Assembly: GCA_026874595.1 (NCBI GenBank)
Contig: CM049316.1
Span: 41,805,695 to 41,869,694, forward strand
Direction of reading: 5' to 3'
From: Sipunculus nudus
Taxonomy: Eukaryota; Annelida; Sipuncula; Golfingiida; Sipunculidae
Length of the DNA: 64,000 bases
Shown here: positions 61,566 through 64,000 of the stretch, in pieces
Position numbering within the stretch: position 1 is the stretch's first letter
Layout: each line of letters starts with the position of its first letter
Position numbers and translations under genes: made by a program
Notes under the pieces: model-generated
The model's database searches: none
What the model saw: the letters and a program-made list of their open reading frames with translations, nothing else
What the model was told of the DNA's origin: nothing

Positions 61566-61585
61566 TTCTTCTCATTTTGTTTCAG
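61566..61585 (+). other. Splice acceptor (polypyrimidine tract plus AG) before ZFHX first coding exon
   Basis: A pyrimidine-rich stretch, ttcttctcattttgtttcag, ends in AG at 61584-61585, immediately before the 60-nt 5'UTR and the long open frame. It is the best acceptor near the start. Vertebrate ZFHX3/4 genes likewise have upstream non-coding exons before a very large first coding exon. Transcript data could move the boundary. Confidence 0.7.
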
Positions 61586-61645
61586 ATTCCACTTCAATGA
61601 TGTCCAACCAAAGACTCCACAGTTTACGCCAAAATTCCTAGCAGA
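61586..61645 (+). other. 5'UTR segment of the ZFHX first coding exon
   Basis: Between the predicted splice acceptor and the main ATG lie 60 nt. The main frame is closed by TGA at 61598-61600, so coding cannot extend upstream of 61646 in this exon. The segment contains a 14-codon upstream ORF, listed separately. A splice boundary directly upstream implies at least one further non-coding 5' exon elsewhere, which I could not place. Confidence 0.7.
61597..61641 (+). CDS. Upstream ORF (14 codons) in the ZFHX leader
   Basis: Two adjacent ATGs (61597 and 61600) open a 14-codon frame, MMSNQRLHSLRQNS, ending at TAG 61639-61641. That is 4 nt before the main ATG and in a different frame. The first ATG has a weak context (T at -3); the second has A at -3. 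Short uORFs ending close to a main start commonly reduce translation or act by reinitiation, so this could tune ZFHX protein output. No evidence of translation is available here, and it could be chance. Confidence 0.45.
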   Translation: MMSNQRLHSLRQNS

Positions 61646-64000
61646 ATGGAGGACGATGTCTCAGACTTAGAAAAGCCTCCACCTTATACCTCCACACCCA
61701 GCAAGATGTCTGCCATGCCGTCATTGATGATGGCATTTTCGGGCAGTTCCAGCAACCTTCCACTTTGTAATGGACAGAACAGCCCGGATGCCACATACTC
61801 AGAAGGATCACCACCTAACAGTGGCCAAGATAACTTTGAAAGTATCCACAATAACAAAGATGGCCATGATGATCTCATGGACGATGAAAGTCAGGAAGAT
61901 TTCTCGCAGTTTTACCAGCCACCAAAGAGCTCCTCCTCAAATTGTCTGAAAAACGAACAGTCAGAGCAAGCGAAAAGCATCGCAAGCAGTGGGGCATTAT
62001 GGGATAGTAGTGAACACATGATGGAGGAGAACGATGATGTGTTGAGTGATGGAGAAAGTTTTGAAGGCAAAATTGTATACAACCCAGACGGGTCAGCGTA
62101 TATAATTGAAGGGGCAGAGTCAGATTTGAGTGACTCAGAGTCCATTTTTCCTATTCCAAAGCATGAGGGAACAATAGTGGAACAGAAGGGGAAAGTGCTT
62201 TGTGCACACTCTGCCCCATCGTTTCCACAAATCGCTAATGCATTCTATATCCAAAGAACAAGTTCAAATTTTTTGAACAATCTCTATATGTTTCATGATA
62301 ATCGACCTCGTGTAGAGGCCCCTATCATGCACAGCTATCGTGTGTATGATGTCCGCGAGGGCAACACAAGCTCAGACCAAAAACATGTGAGTGATGGTGA
62401 CTCGGACAGTTCAGATAATAACTCAGTGCTAGATACCTCAAATCAACAGAGTAGTGATGCTTTGTCAGTGCCAACCAAACCTATACTCATGTGCTTTATA
62501 TGTAAGCTGTCATTTGGTTATGCTAAATCGTTTGTAGCCCATGCAATAAGTGAGCATAACATGAGTTTGAACGATGACGAGAGGCGTATTATGGGACGTA
62601 AGAACGCTTCTGCTATCATCCAGGGACTGGGTAAAGATAAGGAACCTCTCATGTCGTTTCTTGAACCACTCAGTGTATCTAAACCTGCAGTACCCTCAGG
62701 GTCCTCCGGCTGCACGGGTCGACCTCAATCTCCCCCGCCCATGCTCGCTGGTCACGCATCGCCTGCCAGCACGAGTCTCACGTATGCACAAACTCTGGCT
62801 GTAACGGCCCAGGAACAACCTAAGGGTAACCCTGTAACCAGTGTTCATGGGGAGCTGTCCACTTCCGCAGCCAGCTCGGTCTGTAATGGTGCTGGGGTAG
62901 GTCAGACTGGGTACCCACCGATATCGGTGGGACACTACCCACAAGGTGCTATGTCGCAGTTACAGGGAGGAGATAGAAACGCATACTCATCATTGAATGC
63001 TCACAATATGAGAGAACGCCGGACCTCAGACAGTAGTACTAGACCCACAGAGGCTGACTCTTCTGTCCCGCGATCTGCCCCATCACAGGACGAGTATAGC
63101 CGGAAAGAGGAGAAGGATGATACTGCCAGCACCAATGATGATAACAATGAAGAAGATGATGACAGAGTAACTGCTAGTAGTAAGGCTTCCAGAAGCTCCG
63201 TGTCACCTAGCCAAGGATCCCTGGGTAATGGTACCTTTGGTGAGGATGCCAGCGAGGAGACGACAGAAGGACAGCTTGGTGTGTTGTCCAACCCCAGTAC
63301 TCTCAGTCCTGGCTCTGCTGGGCTGGGCCACGGAGCTTCCCCAAAACTCCCGGTGCAGCAAGGTTTGGTGATCACAGGGTGTGAGGAGCATCCACAGGGC
63401 AAGCAGGCCGGTGTGGAGTGCTCGCGTTGTGACCTCATGATGGAATCCAGTCGTACTCTTGGAGGGCAGCTTGGACTCCTGCATTCACGCAATTCCTGCA
63501 AAACTCTTAAATGTCCAAAGTGTAATTGGCATTATAAATACCAAGAGACTCTAGAAATACATATGAAAGAAAAACATCCTGAGAACGATACTCATTGTAT
63601 TTATTGTATTACGAATCAGGCACATCCTCGTTTGTCCCGCGGAGAGGTGTACACCTGTGGTTACAAACCCTACAGGTGTGAGGTGTGCAATTACTCCACA
63701 ACAACCAAGGGTAATCTCAGTATCCACATGCAGTCAGACAAGCATATTAATAACATGCAGGAGTTGCAGAAAGTCCAAGCCCACAATGGCAGTCCCAGCG
63801 TCGTCCCTACCATCTCCACACCTCAGCCAGCCCCTAACACTGAAGTTCCTGCAGTCAGTCGCAAGACTACAAAACCAAAACCTTCCTGGCGATGTGATGT
63901 GTGCAATTATGAGACGAATGTGGCTCGGAACTTGCGCATTCACATGACCAGTGAAAAACACACTCACAATATGATGATGCTACAACAGAACATGAAAACG
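61646..64000 (+). CDS. ZFHX3/4: ZFHX3/ZFHX4-type zinc finger homeobox protein, N-terminal part (partial, runs off window)
   Basis: Seen: an open frame of 785 codons from ATG 61646 to the window end. The start is the first in-frame ATG after an in-frame TGA at 61598-61600, with A at -3 and G at +4. The N-terminus begins MEDDVSDLEKPPPYTSTPS and is Ser-rich and acidic. Residues 140-155 read EGKIVYNPDGSAYIIE, a ZFHX signature. A divergent C2H2 finger uses C283, C286, H299 and H304, followed by a block containing SAIIQGLGKDKEPLMSFLEP (322-341). Residues 488-506 are acidic (EEKDD...EEDDD). Further C2H2 fingers use C623/C626/H639/H644, C678/C681/H694/H700 and C750/C753/H766/H772; the linker before the second contains C651/C654, C671 and GYKPYRCEVCNYSTTTKGNL. 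Known: ZFHX3, ZFHX4 and fly zfh-2 are very large nuclear transcription factors with many C2H2 fingers and several homeodomains, acting in neuronal and muscle differentiation. Inference: the homeodomains lie in exons beyond the window. Orthology is firm; assignment to vertebrate ZFHX3 rather than ZFHX4 is not meaningful for an invertebrate. Confidence 0.95.
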   Translation, partial: MEDDVSDLEKPPPYTSTPSKMSAMPSLMMAFSGSSSNLPLCNGQNSPDATYSEGSPPNSGQDNFESIHNNKDGHDDLMDDESQEDFSQFYQPPKSSSSNCLKNEQSEQAKSIASSGALWDSSEHMMEENDDVLSDGESFEGKIVYNPDGSAYIIEGAESDLSDSESIFPIPKHEGTIVEQKGKVLCAHSAPSFPQIANAFYIQRTSSNFLNNLYMFHDNRPRVEAPIMHSYRVYDVREGNTSSDQKHVSDGDSDSSDNNSVLDTSNQQSSDALSVPTKPILMCFICKLSFGYAKSFVAHAISEHNMSLNDDERRIMGRKNASAIIQGLGKDKEPLMSFLEPLSVSKPAVPSGSSGCTGRPQSPPPMLAGHASPASTSLTYAQTLAVTAQEQPKGNPVTSVHGELSTSAASSVCNGAGVGQTGYPPISVGHYPQGAMSQLQGGDRNAYSSLNAHNMRERRTSDSSTRPTEADSSVPRSAPSQDEYSRKEEKDDTASTNDDNNEEDDDRVTASSKASRSSVSPSQGSLGNGTFGEDASEETTEGQLGVLSNPSTLSPGSAGLGHGASPKLPVQQGLVITGCEEHPQGKQAGVECSRCDLMMESSRTLGGQLGLLHSRNSCKTLKCPKCNWHYKYQETLEIHMKEKHPENDTHCIYCITNQAHPRLSRGEVYTCGYKPYRCEVCNYSTTTKGNLSIHMQSDKHINNMQELQKVQAHNGSPSVVPTISTPQPAPNTEVPAVSRKTTKPKPSWRCDVCNYETNVARNLRIHMTSEKHTHNMMMLQQNMKT

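Larger units (their letters stand above)
1..61585 (+). other. Long non-coding region upstream of ZFHX: probable 5' intron and/or intergenic DNA
   Basis: No recognisable coding exon occurs on either strand over about 61.5 kb. The longest frames are 149, 134 and 115 codons, match no family I know, and lie in GC-richer islands or tandem repeats. A splice acceptor at the right end shows that at least the last part is intron on the + strand. ZFHX genes in other animals sit in gene-poor territory with long 5' introns. Where the transcription start lies, and whether part of this is intergenic, cannot be decided from the sequence. Confidence 0.6.

Noticed and set aside
63001-63501. 166-codon minus-strand frame
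   Set aside because: It is antisense to the ZFHX coding frame, whose C2H2 motifs fix the true strand.

Overview
This is a eukaryotic genomic window, AT-rich, full of introns and repeats, with no prokaryotic gene organisation. It probably comes from a mollusc, most likely a bivalve. That inference rests on three things: a ZFHX-type zinc-finger/homeobox gene of bilaterian type at the right end; several non-autonomous elements with internal tandem repeats that resemble the 'pearl' class described in bivalves; and degenerate tRNA-derived SINEs. I cannot name the species.

The only protein-coding sequence I can support lies at the right edge on the + strand. A splice acceptor at 61584-61585 opens an exon with a 60-nt 5'UTR piece (61586-61645). 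The N-terminal 785 codons of a ZFHX3/ZFHX4 (ATBF1, Drosophila zfh-2) orthologue follow, from 61646 to 64000, running off the window. The reading frame contains at least four well-formed C2H2 zinc fingers and several ZFHX signature blocks. A 14-codon upstream ORF ends 4 nt before the main start.

The other ~61.5 kb holds no exon I can recognise. It is best read as a very long 5' intron, perhaps plus upstream intergenic DNA, of the ZFHX gene. Two kinds of sequence alternate in it. The first is AT-rich filler with microsatellites, minisatellites and small non-autonomous transposons. The second is a series of islands, visibly richer in G+C and poor in repeats (about 8.5-9.8, 16.4-17.0, 18.6-19.6, 20.6-21.5, 24.7-25.9, 28.4-31.5, 36.2-38.5, 39.9-40.3, 47.9-48.7, 53.2-53.5 and 53.8-56.0 kb). 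Several carry recognisable transcription-factor-type sites: a perfect RFX X-box next to CCAAT, a perfect CRE, a Su(H)-type site, octamers and many TAATTA cores. They are the best candidates for enhancers or alternative promoters controlling the ZFHX gene, as expected for a developmental regulator in a gene desert. That remains inference until conservation or chromatin data are examined.

Repeats include 28-bp (two unrelated arrays), 30-bp, 32-bp, ~45-bp and 23-bp minisatellites, three or four tRNA-derived SINE copies, a pogo/Tigger-like MITE with TA target duplication, two copies of a GGATCCAG-ended MITE (one with a clear 5-bp target duplication), a MITE at 12.4 kb, and three large elements with internal tandem units (3.25, 6.4 and 46.3 kb). 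I found no clearly new molecular system. The most notable items are the regulatory-island archipelago, the uORF, the nested insertion in the 28-bp minisatellite, and the minisatellites whose units contain transcription-factor-type sites.
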